Part shown: positions 55,326 through 64,000 of the stretch, piece by piece
Numbering within the stretch: the stretch's first letter is position 1
Layout: every line of letters begins with the position of its first letter
Source of the DNA: Lentzea tibetensis
Lineage (GTDB): Bacteria > Actinomycetota > Actinomycetes > Mycobacteriales > Pseudonocardiaceae
Direction: 5' to 3'
Assembly: GCF_007845675.1 (NCBI RefSeq)
Contig: NZ_VOBR01000004.1
Coordinates: 384,783 to 448,782 of the forward strand
DNA: 64,000 nt
Notes under the pieces: model-generated
Told to the model about the DNA's origin: nothing
The model's input: only the letters and a program-made list of their open reading frames with translations
Databases searched by the model: none
Position numbers and translations under genes: made by a program

Positions 55326-57175
55326 GGCTGACCACGGCACAGGCGCTGGTGCGATGGATGCTCGCGCAGCGCACGGAGTTGTTCGACGGCACGCAGGCAC
55401 CGCTGTTCCCCGGCGTGTTCGCGATCTTCGGGCACGGCAACGTGCTCGGGCTCGGCAACGCGCTGGAGGAGGTCCGCGGCCAGATCCCGGTGTGGCGCGG
55501 CCACAACGAGCAGGGCATGGCGCTGGCGGCCGTCGGCATCGGCAAGGCGACGCACCGCCGCCAGGTAGGCGTCGCGACGTCGTCCATCGGCCCCGGCGCG
55601 CTGAACATGGTGACCGCGGCCGGTGTCGCGCACGCGAACCGCCTGCCGCTGCTGCTGTTGCCCGGCGACACCTTCTGCGGTCGTGCGCCGGATCCCGTGC
55701 TGCAGCAGGTCGAGCACTACGGCGACCCGACGACGACGGTCAACGACGCGTTCCGCGCGGTGAGCCGGTACTTCGACCGGATCACCAAGCCGGAGCAGCT
55801 GCTCGGCACGTTGCCGCAGGTCGCCCGCGTGCTGACCGACCCGGCCGACTGCGGCCCGGTGACCCTGGCCCTGCCGCAGGACGTGCAGGCCGAGTCGTAC
55901 GACTTCCCCGAGGAACTGTTCCGCACGGTCGTGCACCGCCCGCTGCGCCAGCGCCCGGACCTGCGCGCTCTCGCCGACGTGGCCAGCGCTCTGCGCAACT
56001 CGTCGCGCCCGCTGCTCGTGCTGGGCGGCGGCGTCCGCTACTCCGGCGCGGGCGGCCGCGCCATCCGCTTCGCCGAGCAGCACGGCATCCCCGTCGTCGA
56101 GACGACCGCCGGCCGCACCCTCGTGCCGCACGACCACCCGCTGCACGCGGGCCCGCTGGGCATCACGGGTTCCACGTCCGGCAACGTCCTGGCAGGCGAC
56201 GCGGACCTGGTGCTCGCGGTCGGCACCCGACTGCAGGACTTCACCACCGCGTCGTGGACCGCGTTCTCGCCCGACGTCCGCCTGGTCACCCTGAACGCGG
56301 CCAGGTTCGACGCCGTCAAGCACGGCGCACTGGCACTGGTCGCCGACGCCGACGAGGGCCTGCGCGAGCTGACCGACGTCCTCGGCGAATGGCAGGCCGA
56401 CCACACGTGGGCCGCCCGCGCCCGCCAGGAACGCCTCCGCTGGGACGAGCACATCTCCTCGCTGCGCGCACCTTCGTCAGGCCTGCCAACGTATGCGCAG
56501 GTCGTCGGCGTCGTGAACGACGTGAGCACCCCGTCCGACTACGTGATGACCGCGTCCGGCGGCATGCCGGGCGAGCTGATCGGCGGCTGGCGCGCCACCG
56601 GCGAGTCCACAATGGACGTCGAGTACGGCTTCTCCTGCATGGGCTACGAACTGGCGGGCGCGTGGGGCGCCGCGATCGCCCACACGACCGGCGCGGTCAC
56701 CACCCTGCTCGGCGACGGCTCGTACCTGATGCTCAACTCCGAGCTGTTCTCCGCGGCGTTCGCGGGCCACGGCTTCGTCGCGGTCGTCTGCGACAACGAC
56801 GGCTACGCGGTGATCCACCGCCTGCAGACCGGCCAGGGCGGCGCGGGCTTCAACAACCTGTACGCCGACTGCCTCACCCCGCACACCGAGGCCCCGCGCA
56901 CCGACTTCGCCGCACACGCGGCCTCTCTGGGCTGCGCCGTCTTCCCAGCCGACTCACTCGGCGACCTGGAAGGCGCGTACCGCAAGGCCCGCGAGGTCGC
57001 GGCAGCCGAACACCGCCCGGCGGTCGTCGTGATCAAGACGCACCCGTCGTCGTGGACCGAGGCCGGCGCCTGGTGGGAGGTCGGCGTTCCCGAGACGTCG
57101 CACCGCCCGGAGATCGCCGCGGCTCGCGAGTCGGTCCAGGAGGGCAAGGCGAAGCAGGTGCGCTACCTGGGCTAG
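55322..57175 (+). CDS. iolD: 3D-(3,5/4)-trihydroxycyclohexane-1,2-dione hydrolase
   Basis: The 617-residue protein is a thiamine-diphosphate enzyme that opens the inositol ring. The catalytic Glu is in WRGHNEQGMALAAVGIGKA near residue 63, and the cofactor-binding motif runs from LLGDGSYLML near residue 462 to VVCDNDGYAVIHRL about 25 residues on. SSIGPGALNMVTAAGVAHAN is a family block. It closes the operon. Its stop overlaps the convergent STAND gene by 4 bases, and no hairpin is seen between them. Confidence 0.94.
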   Translation: MRLTTAQALVRWMLAQRTELFDGTQAPLFPGVFAIFGHGNVLGLGNALEEVRGQIPVWRGHNEQGMALAAVGIGKATHRRQVGVATSSIGPGALNMVTAAGVAHANRLPLLLLPGDTFCGRAPDPVLQQVEHYGDPTTTVNDAFRAVSRYFDRITKPEQLLGTLPQVARVLTDPADCGPVTLALPQDVQAESYDFPEELFRTVVHRPLRQRPDLRALADVASALRNSSRPLLVLGGGVRYSGAGGRAIRFAEQHGIPVVETTAGRTLVPHDHPLHAGPLGITGSTSGNVLAGDADLVLAVGTRLQDFTTASWTAFSPDVRLVTLNAARFDAVKHGALALVADADEGLRELTDVLGEWQADHTWAARARQERLRWDEHISSLRAPSSGLPTYAQVVGVVNDVSTPSDYVMTASGGMPGELIGGWRATGESTMDVEYGFSCMGYELAGAWGAAIAHTTGAVTTLLGDGSYLMLNSELFSAAFAGHGFVAVVCDNDGYAVIHRLQTGQGGAGFNNLYADCLTPHTEAPRTDFAAHAASLGCAVFPADSLGDLEGAYRKAREVAAAEHRPAVVVIKTHPSSWTEAGAWWEVGVPETSHRPEIAAARESVQEGKAKQVRYLG

Positions 57176-60171
57176 AGCCCGTCCAGCCACGCCCGCGTGC
57201 GCGCGGCGTGCTCGGTGTGACCCGCCTCGGTGAGCATGGCGAAGGCCTGCTCGCCGAGGCGTCGCGCTTCCACCAGGTCCCCCTCGTCCCGGTGAAGCAA
57301 TCCGAGCTGGTGCAATGTCATTCCCTCGTCGAACCGGCTGCTTTCACCCTGGTCGAGTGCCAGCCCCATCAGCAGGTGCTCGCGCGCGGAGGGGAACTCG
57401 CGGAGCTCACGGTGCGCGAGCCCGAGGTGGTAGCGCACTGTGGACTCGTGCGCGTTGCCCGCGTACAAGGGCAGCGCCTCGGTGAGCGGTTCGAGTGCGG
57501 CGCGGTTCTCCCCGACACCGTTGAGAGCGCGGCCGAGCCGGAGGAGCCCGAGCCCGATCTGGTCGGTCGCCCCGAGTGTCCGCGCCAGTGCGAGCCCCTT
57601 GCGAGCGGCTTCCAGCGCGGCCGGGTGGTTCCCCGCGTTGGAGAAGGCGTTGCACCCGCTGATCAGCGTCTCCATCAATGCCTGTTGGTCGTCGACCGCC
57701 TCGAACAGCGCCGCCGCCTGCTCGAACCGGCCAGCTGCGGCCCCGTGGTCGCGGCGGGCGTTGGACACGTAGGCGAGGTGGCGCAGGTCGTCTGCCTGTG
57801 CGCGCGCATCGGCTTCCGCCTCGTGGTGGCGCAGCAGGTCCTGGAGCAACTGCTCCGCCTCGTCCGTCTTGCCCGCGTCCCGCAGGATCTCGGCCAGCCA
57901 CCTCGACTCAGGCACCCAGCCGTCGCCGAGCTCCCGGAACAGTGTGACCGCCTTGCGCGCCGCCTCTTCTGCCACCGAGTAGTTCCCCAGGCTGTACTCA
58001 GCGCTGCTGAGCCAGTCGAAGCTCAACGCCTCACCTCGCCGCTGCTTCAGCTCCGCGTACAGCGCGACGGCAGCGCGCAGCTGCTCGGCGGCCTCGGCGT
58101 GGCGGCCTGCGTTGACGAGGCTCGATCCCCACGCGCGCAAGGCATCCGCGCGTTCTTCCGACGCACCGGTCAGGAGGGCTGCCCGTCGTTCCAGGTAGCG
58201 CGCTTCGACGTCGTGCTCCTTCCGCGCCGCGTGGATCTCGGCGAGCCTGCGCAGCGTGACGTCCTGGCCGTTGGCGTATTCGAGCCGTTCGTGGATGAGC
58301 AGCGCCCGCGCGTGCGACTCCAGCGCGGCAGCGGTGTCACCCAGCTTGCCTTCGATGTCCGCGAGCACTCCCAGGAGGTGCGCGTAGTCGATCGACAGCG
58401 ACGATCGCTGGTACACGTCGAGGGCGCGGAGCACGTGTTCCCTGGCGCGCGGTAGTTCATCGAGATAGGTGTGGGCATCGGCGAGGGGTCTCAGCACGAG
58501 TGGCTCGATGGAGGGAAACTCGGCCGCGGCGGCCAACCCGCGTTCGAGCACCTCGACCGCGTCCCGGTAGCGGTGCTGGGCCATGCGCACCCAACCGAGT
58601 TCGATGTCGCATCGCAGCGTGAACTCGGGCCAGTCGTGTTCGACGGTGAGCGCGCGGGCCAGGTCGACCTCCACCGCGGCCTCGTCGATCCGGCCGAGGC
58701 TGCGGAACGTGCGGCTCAGGCTGAGCCGCACGCCCATCTCTTTGAAGGAGTTGCCCGCCCGGCGCGCCACGTCGAGCCCGATGCGGTGCATGTGCACGAG
58801 ATCTTCGTCGGCGCCCGTCGTGGTCCAGATGTGCGTGATGAGGAGCGGGATCATCACGGCTTCGCGGTCGTGGAGCGTCTTGGCCGCCAGGTCGACGATC
58901 GCTCGCAACGACGACATCTCGGACTCGAACCAGGTGAACACGTCGCGGATCCCGGAGAACGTGTCGCTCTTGCCCTCGTCGTCGATGACCCACAACTGCG
59001 CCGAGTAGACCGTGTCGTAGTAGTTCTCCAGCAACCGTTCCACGGCATCGTCGCGGTCCGGGAGCCTGCGCGCGTGGTCCACCGCGTACAACCGCACGAG
59101 GTCGTGGAACCTGAACCAGCCGCGGGGTTTGCCGCTCAACACCACGTGCGCCCGCCGCAGGTCGTCGAGCGTCCGCCGCGCCTCCCGCTCGGTCACACCG
59201 GCGAGCGCGGCCGCCGACCGGACACCGACCTGCTTGCCGGGGTGCAGCGCGAGCAGCGCGAACATCCGTTGCTGCGCCTCGGTGAGCCGGTGGAAGGACA
59301 GGTCGAACGTGGCCCGCACGGCGTGGTTCTCGCCGTACACCAGCTCCTTCAGCCGGGTCGTCTCGCCGCGCAGCGCGTCGACCAGCTCGCTGATCGGCAT
59401 CTCCGGGTCGTCGGCCAGCATGGACGTGGCGATTCCCAGTGCCAGCGGCAGGTGCCCGCACAGCTCGCCGAGCAGGGCGACGGCCGCGGGGTCGTCTCGC
59501 ACGCGGCGGTCGTCGGGCAGCCGGGTGCGCAGGGAGTTCTCGACGAGCTTCGCCGTGTCGGCCTCGTCGAGGACGTTCAGGTCGATCGGTGTGGCGCCGA
59601 GGTCGCCGAGCGAGTGGCGGCTCGTGACCAGCACGCGGTGCACGCGCGAGTTCGGCAGCAGCGGCAGCACCTGGTCCGACGACGACGCGTTGTCCAGCAG
59701 GATCAGCATCGGTTCGGTGCGTCTGGCCAACTCGGTGCGGTACAACGACTCCCGACCGGCGAGGTTCGGCGGCACGGGAGCGCCGAGATCGCGCAGCAAC
59801 GTGGCCAGCGCGTCGGCGGGCTGGACCCGTCCTTCCGGTGAGTAGCCGTGCAGGTTGAGGAACAGCACACCGCCGGGGAACCAGCCCGCGGCGACCGCGT
59901 CGTGCGCGGCCTTGACCGCGAGCGTGGTCTTGCCGACACCACCGAGCCCGGCGACGGCGGACACGACGACGGCCCGCTCGTCCTGGCCCGGCCGCAGCTG
60001 CTCGGCGAGGCGGGCCAGCTCCGCGGTGCGGCCGGTGAAGTCCGGCTCGGGACGCGGCAGGCCGCTGAGCGCGGGCGCGGCTCGTTCGGCGAAGAAGTTC
60101 ATGGTCCTCGCCTGGTAGACCACGCCGTGGACGTCGCCGGTCAGCTCGTTGTGCGTGTCACCCACGCCCAT
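57172..60171 (-). CDS. STAND NTPase with TPR repeats
   Basis: The 999-residue protein has a short N-terminal tag (NELTGDVHGVVYQARTM), a STAND/NB-ARC NTPase and a long helical TPR array (about 400-990). Walker A is GLGGVGKTTLAVKA near residue 77, Walker B is MLILLDNASSSDQ near residue 153, and HLPLALGI is the helical-domain GLPL-like motif. RWLAEILRDAGKTDEAEQLL and similar units form the repeats. The GDVHGVVYQAR tag resembles the GxVxGxVVQAG tag found at the start of many actinobacterial STAND proteins. No DNA-binding domain is visible, unlike SARP regulators. Role unknown. Confidence 0.85.
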   Translation of the reverse strand: MGVGDTHNELTGDVHGVVYQARTMNFFAERAAPALSGLPRPEPDFTGRTAELARLAEQLRPGQDERAVVVSAVAGLGGVGKTTLAVKAAHDAVAAGWFPGGVLFLNLHGYSPEGRVQPADALATLLRDLGAPVPPNLAGRESLYRTELARRTEPMLILLDNASSSDQVLPLLPNSRVHRVLVTSRHSLGDLGATPIDLNVLDEADTAKLVENSLRTRLPDDRRVRDDPAAVALLGELCGHLPLALGIATSMLADDPEMPISELVDALRGETTRLKELVYGENHAVRATFDLSFHRLTEAQQRMFALLALHPGKQVGVRSAAALAGVTEREARRTLDDLRRAHVVLSGKPRGWFRFHDLVRLYAVDHARRLPDRDDAVERLLENYYDTVYSAQLWVIDDEGKSDTFSGIRDVFTWFESEMSSLRAIVDLAAKTLHDREAVMIPLLITHIWTTTGADEDLVHMHRIGLDVARRAGNSFKEMGVRLSLSRTFRSLGRIDEAAVEVDLARALTVEHDWPEFTLRCDIELGWVRMAQHRYRDAVEVLERGLAAAAEFPSIEPLVLRPLADAHTYLDELPRAREHVLRALDVYQRSSLSIDYAHLLGVLADIEGKLGDTAAALESHARALLIHERLEYANGQDVTLRRLAEIHAARKEHDVEARYLERRAALLTGASEERADALRAWGSSLVNAGRHAEAAEQLRAAVALYAELKQRRGEALSFDWLSSAEYSLGNYSVAEEAARKAVTLFRELGDGWVPESRWLAEILRDAGKTDEAEQLLQDLLRHHEAEADARAQADDLRHLAYVSNARRDHGAAAGRFEQAAALFEAVDDQQALMETLISGCNAFSNAGNHPAALEAARKGLALARTLGATDQIGLGLLRLGRALNGVGENRAALEPLTEALPLYAGNAHESTVRYHLGLAHRELREFPSAREHLLMGLALDQGESSRFDEGMTLHQLGLLHRDEGDLVEARRLGEQAFAMLTEAGHTEHAARTRAWLDGL

Positions 60172-60305
60172 GGTTCTACCCCAGATGGATCAGTTGGTGG
60201 GGCCGCTTCGGCCGGAGCGGTGAGACGCCGATCACGCGGGGAACAACACGCCGCGGCCTGCTCCTTGAAATGTTCGTGGTTACGCGAACTTTTGAGGAGC
60301 CGGAC

Positions 60306-61298
60306 GTGAGCCTGCTGTTCACCCCACTGACCATGCGCTCGGTCACCCTGCCCAACCGGATCGCGGTCAGTCCGATGTGCCAGTACTCGGCCGGCGCGGA
60401 CGGCGTGCCGACGGACTGGCACCTCGTGCACCTCGGCTCGCGTGCCGTCGGCGGTGCCGGACTGGTGATCGCCGAGGCCACCGCGATCGAGCCGCGCGGC
60501 CGCATCTCGGCGGGCGACACGGGCATCTGGAACGACGAGCAGGTCGCGGCGTGGCGCCCGATCACCCGCTTCATCAAGGAGAACGGGTCGGTTCCGGGAG
60601 TCCAGCTCGCGCACGCGGGCCGCAAGGCGTTCGGCGACTGGACGCCGGTCGCGCCCACCACCGAGCCCTTCCCCGGCATGAACACCCCGGAGAAGCTCGA
60701 CGACGCGGGCGTCCGCGAGATCATCTCGTTCTTCGTCTCGGCAGCACGGCGTGCCGTGGCGGCCGGGTTCGAGGTCGTCGAGATCCACGCCGCGCACGGG
60801 TACCTGCTGCACGAGTTCTACTCGCCGCTGACGAACGAGGGCACGCTCGACGAGCGCATCGTCGTTCCGGTCGCCGTCACGGCCGCCGTCCGCGAAGCCG
60901 TTGACGTGCCGGTGTTCGTCCGCATCTCCGGTACCGACTGGACCGAGGACGGCTGGACGGCCGACGACAGCGTCGTGCTCGCGCAACGGCTCGCCGAGGC
61001 GGGCGCCGACCTGGTCGACGTCTCCAGCGGTGGCAACACGGCCAACGCCGACATCCCGGTCGGGCCCGGCTACCAGGTGCCGCTCGCGGAAGCCGTGCGG
61101 CGCAAGGCGGACGTGCTGACCGGCGCCGTCGGTCTGATCACCGAGGCGCAGCAGGCCGAGCAGTTGCTCGTGGACGGTTCAGCCGACCTGGTCCTGCTCG
61201 GACGGGAGCTCCTCCGCGACCCCTACTGGCCGCTGCGCGCGGCACAGCAGCTGGGTGCGGAGGTCAAGGCTCCCAAGCAGTACGCAAGGGCGTTCTGA
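60306..61298 (+). CDS. NADH:flavin oxidoreductase, YqjM-type old yellow enzyme
   Basis: The 330-residue flavoprotein has the YqjM-type Cys in IAVSPMCQYSAGADG near residue 24, HAGRKAF in the FMN region and the catalytic His pair in EIHAAHGYLLHEFYSPLTN near residue 162. These enzymes reduce activated alkenes with NADPH. GTG 60306 has GAGGAG 5 bases upstream. A GTTCG-N8-CGAAC inverted repeat lies upstream at 60272-60289. It is convergent with the DUF3073 gene across a strong hairpin. Confidence 0.92.
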   Translation: MSLLFTPLTMRSVTLPNRIAVSPMCQYSAGADGVPTDWHLVHLGSRAVGGAGLVIAEATAIEPRGRISAGDTGIWNDEQVAAWRPITRFIKENGSVPGVQLAHAGRKAFGDWTPVAPTTEPFPGMNTPEKLDDAGVREIISFFVSAARRAVAAGFEVVEIHAAHGYLLHEFYSPLTNEGTLDERIVVPVAVTAAVREAVDVPVFVRISGTDWTEDGWTADDSVVLAQRLAEAGADLVDVSSGGNTANADIPVGPGYQVPLAEAVRRKADVLTGAVGLITEAQQAEQLLVDGSADLVLLGRELLRDPYWPLRAAQQLGAEVKAPKQYARAF

Positions 61299-61362
61299 CC
61301 CGTGGCACAGCGGAGCGCGTGCCGCGGTTGCGGCAGCGCTTCGCTGTGTTAGGTGACGAAGA

Positions 61363-61427
61363 AGCCCTCAGATTTCAAGGGTTGGGCGGCCATTCTGTGG
61401 CCGCCCAACCCTTGAAACCCTCGGGCT
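61363..61427. terminator. Long perfect hairpin between OYE and DUF3073 genes
   Basis: The arms 61373-61392 and 61398-61417 are 20 bases and pair perfectly around a 5-base loop TTCTG. An outer stem AGCCC/GGGCT (61363-61367 and 61423-61427) extends it past small bulges. It lies between convergent genes and ends 5 bases before the DUF3073 stop region, so it may terminate both. Confidence 0.8.
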
Positions 61428-61431
61428 GAAT

Positions 61432-61617
61432 TCAGCGACGGTAGTCGTCGTAGTCGTCATACGGGTCGTCGTGATGCTCTTCGCCACCACGCCCGTTGGC
61501 GGACGCCTCGCCGCCAGACAGCTCACGCTGCAAGGCCTCGAAGTCGGTCTCATGAGAGCTGTACTTGAGCTCCCTGGCGACCTTCGTCTGCTTGGCCTTC
61601 GCTCGGCCGCGCCCCAT
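61432..61617 (-). CDS. DUF3073 small basic/acidic protein
   Basis: This 61-residue protein starts MGRGRAKAKQTKVARELKYS, the conserved DUF3073 N terminus, and ends in an Asp/His/Tyr-rich tail (HHDDPYDDYDDYRR). GAGGGGGT precedes the ATG at 61617. The family is conserved in actinobacteria, often next to purM; here it is 23 kb away. Function unknown; the basic start could bind nucleic acid. Confidence 0.9.
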   Translation of the reverse strand: MGRGRAKAKQTKVARELKYSSHETDFEALQRELSGGEASANGRGGEEHHDDPYDDYDDYRR

Positions 61618-61789
61618 GGCTCGACCCCCTCGCACAGGGACGGGGGCGGCCGGGGGAACGGCGGCCCCACTCGTCTCGACAACTAGTTCCTGGTAACTAC
61701 CGTACCGTGCCGATGGGGTTCCTCGCGACGCGGTAGGCGTGAGACGTGCCGCCAAATCTCGATCGGCTCGTTCGTGGAAGGATGCTCCG

Positions 61790-62683
61790 GTGCCAAGACC
61801 GTTCGTCGCCTACCTCAGGGTGTACGAACCGTTGTCGGCTCTTGACTCACCGTTGGCCGAAAAGGTGCACAAGGCACTGGAATCCGGCTCGTTGAGCCGT
61901 GCTGAGGCCGGAGATCGAGAACGCGAACTGTGGCTACGATCACAGTTGGCTCGCCCGCCCAGACTGCTCCCCGGTGAGCGTTCCGACGGCCGGGCGGCAC
62001 CCGACGCCCCGTTCGAGGTCATGACCATCAGCCCGGCCGAGGTTCCCGCGAACGAGGGCGCCGTCGTCGGCCCAGGCCCGCTCGTCTGCCCCGTCGACCT
62101 GCGCCCCCGCGCCGCGGCCGCCCTGGTCGGCTTCCTGGCCACCTCGACGCCCGTCCTGCGCGAGGCGGCACTGTCGTTCGGCCCGGAGACCGTCCGCTCG
62201 CGCGCGTCCGCCGTGATGGCCGAGCTCACCGCAGGCGCGGTGCACGTCATCTCGACCACCTGGACCGTGCCGCTGCCCTGGTTCGCCCTGGTCGACCCGG
62301 ACAGCCGCCGCATCGTCCTGGCCCCGCGCGACGACCCGGAGCGCCAGGTCTCGTGGCGAGTCGCCATGGCCGACGCCCGCAGCCGCGTCGCACGGGCGCT
62401 GACCGTGGTGAAGAAGACCATCGGCGACGAGGGCCCGGCGAAGGTCCTCGCGGACACCGGCCGCTGGCTGGAGCACTTCCACCCGCACTCGGCGGTCGAG
62501 CTCGACTACGGCGGCCTGGTGCAGCTGGTCGACGACAAGGACCTGCTCGAGGACACCTCGGCCCAGGACGTCAACGCCATCGTCGACGCACTCGAAACCG
62601 GCGACGCCGAAGAGGTGGCCCTGCGCTACGAGGTGCTGCGCGAGTTCTGGGGCGAACTGGCCCGCCGCGAACGTCACGGCTGA
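61790..62683 (+). CDS. Conserved hypothetical protein
   Basis: The 297-residue protein starts at GTG 61790 (PRPFVAYLRVYEPLSALDSP) with GGAAGGATG upstream. Two parts are visible: an N-terminal region (1-95) with HKALESGSLSRAEAGDRERE, and a second domain with VISTTWTVPLPWFALVDPD near residue 165 and a helical tail. No catalytic motif, signal peptide or transmembrane helix is seen, so it is soluble and cytoplasmic. The family is not recognised. It ends 2 bases before the convergent transporter stop. Confidence 0.8.
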   Translation: MPRPFVAYLRVYEPLSALDSPLAEKVHKALESGSLSRAEAGDRERELWLRSQLARPPRLLPGERSDGRAAPDAPFEVMTISPAEVPANEGAVVGPGPLVCPVDLRPRAAAALVGFLATSTPVLREAALSFGPETVRSRASAVMAELTAGAVHVISTTWTVPLPWFALVDPDSRRIVLAPRDDPERQVSWRVAMADARSRVARALTVVKKTIGDEGPAKVLADTGRWLEHFHPHSAVELDYGGLVQLVDDKDLLEDTSAQDVNAIVDALETGDAEEVALRYEVLREFWGELARRERHG

Positions 62684-62685
62684 CG

Positions 62686-63822
62686 TCACGGCTGATCGAG
62701 CAGCAACCGGGCCGCGACGGCGGCCACCGCCGCCAGCACCATCGCCGCAGGCCAGCTCACGTGCACCACGACGAGCCCGGCAACCGGCGGGGTGAGGGTG
62801 GCACTGAGGTAGTTGGCCGAGTTCTGCATCCCCAGCGCCGTGCCACTGCGCCCGGCGGGCGCCATCTCGCCCGCCGCGGTGACCGCCAGCCCGTTCCAGC
62901 ACAGCGCGAGCGCCGCGGTCGGCACGAGCACCGCCACCAGCACGGGAACCGGCGCCTGGTCCAGCAGCGCGCACACCACGAACCCGCAGGCCATCGCCAC
63001 CGCGAGCACCCGCATCGGCCCGATCCGGCTGCGCACGGCGTCCGACCACACGCCCACCGCCAGCCGGCCAGCCCCGCCGAGCGCCTGGGCGGTCGCGAAC
63101 ACCGCCGCCGCCACGCCCAGCGCCACCCCGCGGTGCTCGTGCAGCAGCTCGACCAGCAGGGCCGCCGCCGTGAACTGCGGGACCACCAGCAGGCCGCTCG
63201 CCACGCTCAGGCGGACCAGCTTCGGATCCTTGATGAGCAGGCCGTGCTCGCCCGTGGTGCGGATCGCCCCAGGTGGCTCCTTGACCCAGATCGCCACGGC
63301 CAGCGCGACCGTCGCCGTCACCGCTGCCAGCCACGCGAACGCCGCCGGTACGCCCTGGTTGATCGCGACGATCGGCAGAATCGCCCCGGTCAGCGCGGCG
63401 CCCAGCGGCGTCGCCGTCTGGCGGATGCCCATGGCCAGGCCGCGTCTGCCCTCGCTGAACCAGGTCATCACCGCTCGGCCGCTGGCCGCGTTGACGCTGG
63501 CTCCGAACATGCCTGCTCCCAGCAGGGCCAGGCCCGCTAGCAGTGCGTTTCCGGTGGCGGCTGCGAGCAGGCAGAGAGCTGCGCCCGCGCCGCCGATCGT
63601 CATGATCAGGCGTTCGCCTCTGCGGTCTGCTGCTGCTCCCCACGCCACGAGGGTCAGCATTGTGCCCAGGTTCACCGCGCCCAGCAGTAGGCCTACCTGG
63701 GGTAGGGACAGGGCGAAGTGGGTGCGCAGTTGTGGGGTTATGGCTGGTAGGCCCAGGAAGACTGCGGCGTTTGTGCCCTGTGCCAGTGCGCCGACGGCCA
63801 GGACTACCCACCTGTAGCGCAT
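62686..63822 (-). CDS. MFS transporter
   Basis: The 378-residue protein has about 12 hydrophobic helices and the MFS motif A-like loop WGAAADRRGERLIM near residue 65. YLSATLTPPVAGLVVV and GAGMFGASVNAASGRAVMTWF are typical transporter segments. It resembles the CynX/NimT-like branch of small-molecule exporters or importers, but the substrate is not known. No regulator is adjacent. Length is slightly short for MFS but all helices fit. Confidence 0.88.
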   Translation of the reverse strand: MRYRWVVLAVGALAQGTNAAVFLGLPAITPQLRTHFALSLPQVGLLLGAVNLGTMLTLVAWGAAADRRGERLIMTIGGAGAALCLLAAATGNALLAGLALLGAGMFGASVNAASGRAVMTWFSEGRRGLAMGIRQTATPLGAALTGAILPIVAINQGVPAAFAWLAAVTATVALAVAIWVKEPPGAIRTTGEHGLLIKDPKLVRLSVASGLLVVPQFTAAALLVELLHEHRGVALGVAAAVFATAQALGGAGRLAVGVWSDAVRSRIGPMRVLAVAMACGFVVCALLDQAPVPVLVAVLVPTAALALCWNGLAVTAAGEMAPAGRSGTALGMQNSANYLSATLTPPVAGLVVVHVSWPAAMVLAAVAAVAARLLLDQP

Positions 63823-63921
63823 GCGGTTGACGCTAGGTGGTGGTTCAGTTAGTGGGAAGTAGGTCTCGGTATGTGGGCTTTCGTGGTGGGGTGGGGAGGT
63901 CCTCGCTGATCACCAGAGGTC

Positions 63922-63984
63922 GCCACATCGAAAATGCCCTGTCAAGGCGGAAAAGCTGCCTTGACAGGGCATTTTCGATGTGGC
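63922..63984. repeat. 27-base perfect inverted repeat
   Basis: Arms at 63922-63948 and 63958-63984 are exact reverse complements over 27 bases, with a 9-base loop GGAAAAGCT. The arms start GCCACATCGAAAATGCCC. No gene was found at 63823-64000. It may be a bidirectional terminator for the gene beyond the window, or a dispersed palindromic element; its length is unusual for a terminator. Confidence 0.75.
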
Positions 63985-64000
63985 AAGGCTTCGCCTGATC

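Overview
The window is high-GC DNA (about 70 percent) with GTG, ATG and one TTG start, dense gene packing and many 4-base ATGA/GTGA overlaps. Gene content points to an actinomycete, most likely a Pseudonocardiaceae relative such as Lentzea, Saccharothrix or Amycolatopsis: single-domain PurL with separate PurS and PurQ, mycothiol-type DinB enzymes, DUF3558 lipoproteins, PPE/EspG/EspC proteins of type VII secretion, DUF574 methyltransferases, DUF3073 and a chitosan-type GH2 enzyme. No rRNA, tRNA, CRISPR array, transposase or phage gene was seen. The genus is an inference, not a sequence match.

Layout. (1) 1-9.6 kb: the end of purB, then purC and the purS-purQ-purL operon, with a MOSC protein, a DUF2334 deacetylase-like protein, a UlaG-like metallo-hydrolase, a secreted trypsin-like protease and an NAD epimerase between them. 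Three exact DnaA boxes lie at 1316-1377. (2) 9.6-17.2 kb: GH25 lysozyme, aldo/keto reductase with a divergent LysR regulator, two tandem paralogous membrane pentapeptide-type proteins, a DUF574 methyltransferase and a PAS-GGDEF-EAL protein. (3) 17.3-23.8 kb: secreted GH15, GH3 and GH2 glycosidases. (4) 24-33.2 kb: two small type VII-secretion-like loci (helical partner/PPE/EspG, and EspC-like/alpha-beta hydrolase), a Tat-exported beta-helix protein, a sterol carrier protein, a mycothiol-dependent enzyme and lipoproteins. (5) 33.2-39.9 kb: a LuxR-type AAA regulator broken by one base in a homopolymer, purF and purM, an ECF sigma factor with a membrane partner, and arfB.

(6) 39.9-45.3 kb: a DcuS/DcuR-type two-component system divergent from a complete tctCBA tripartite tricarboxylate transporter. 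(7) 45.3-57.2 kb: a complete myo-inositol catabolic locus. A LacI-type regulator and mmsA face away from iolG, iolE, a sugar ABC transporter, iolC, a Cgl0159-type aldolase candidate, iolB and iolD. Two AGAGCGCTCY palindromes sit on the predicted transcription start between the two arms. (8) 57.2-64 kb: a 999-residue STAND NTPase with TPR repeats, an old-yellow-enzyme reductase, DUF3073, an unrecognised protein and an MFS transporter, with two long perfect hairpins at 61.4 and 63.9 kb.

The genes explain three physiological jobs well: de novo purine synthesis, uptake and breakdown of myo-inositol, and citrate or tricarboxylate sensing and uptake. The less explained parts are the type VII orphans, the STAND protein, the tandem pentapeptide proteins, the DnaA-box cluster and the long perfect palindromes.
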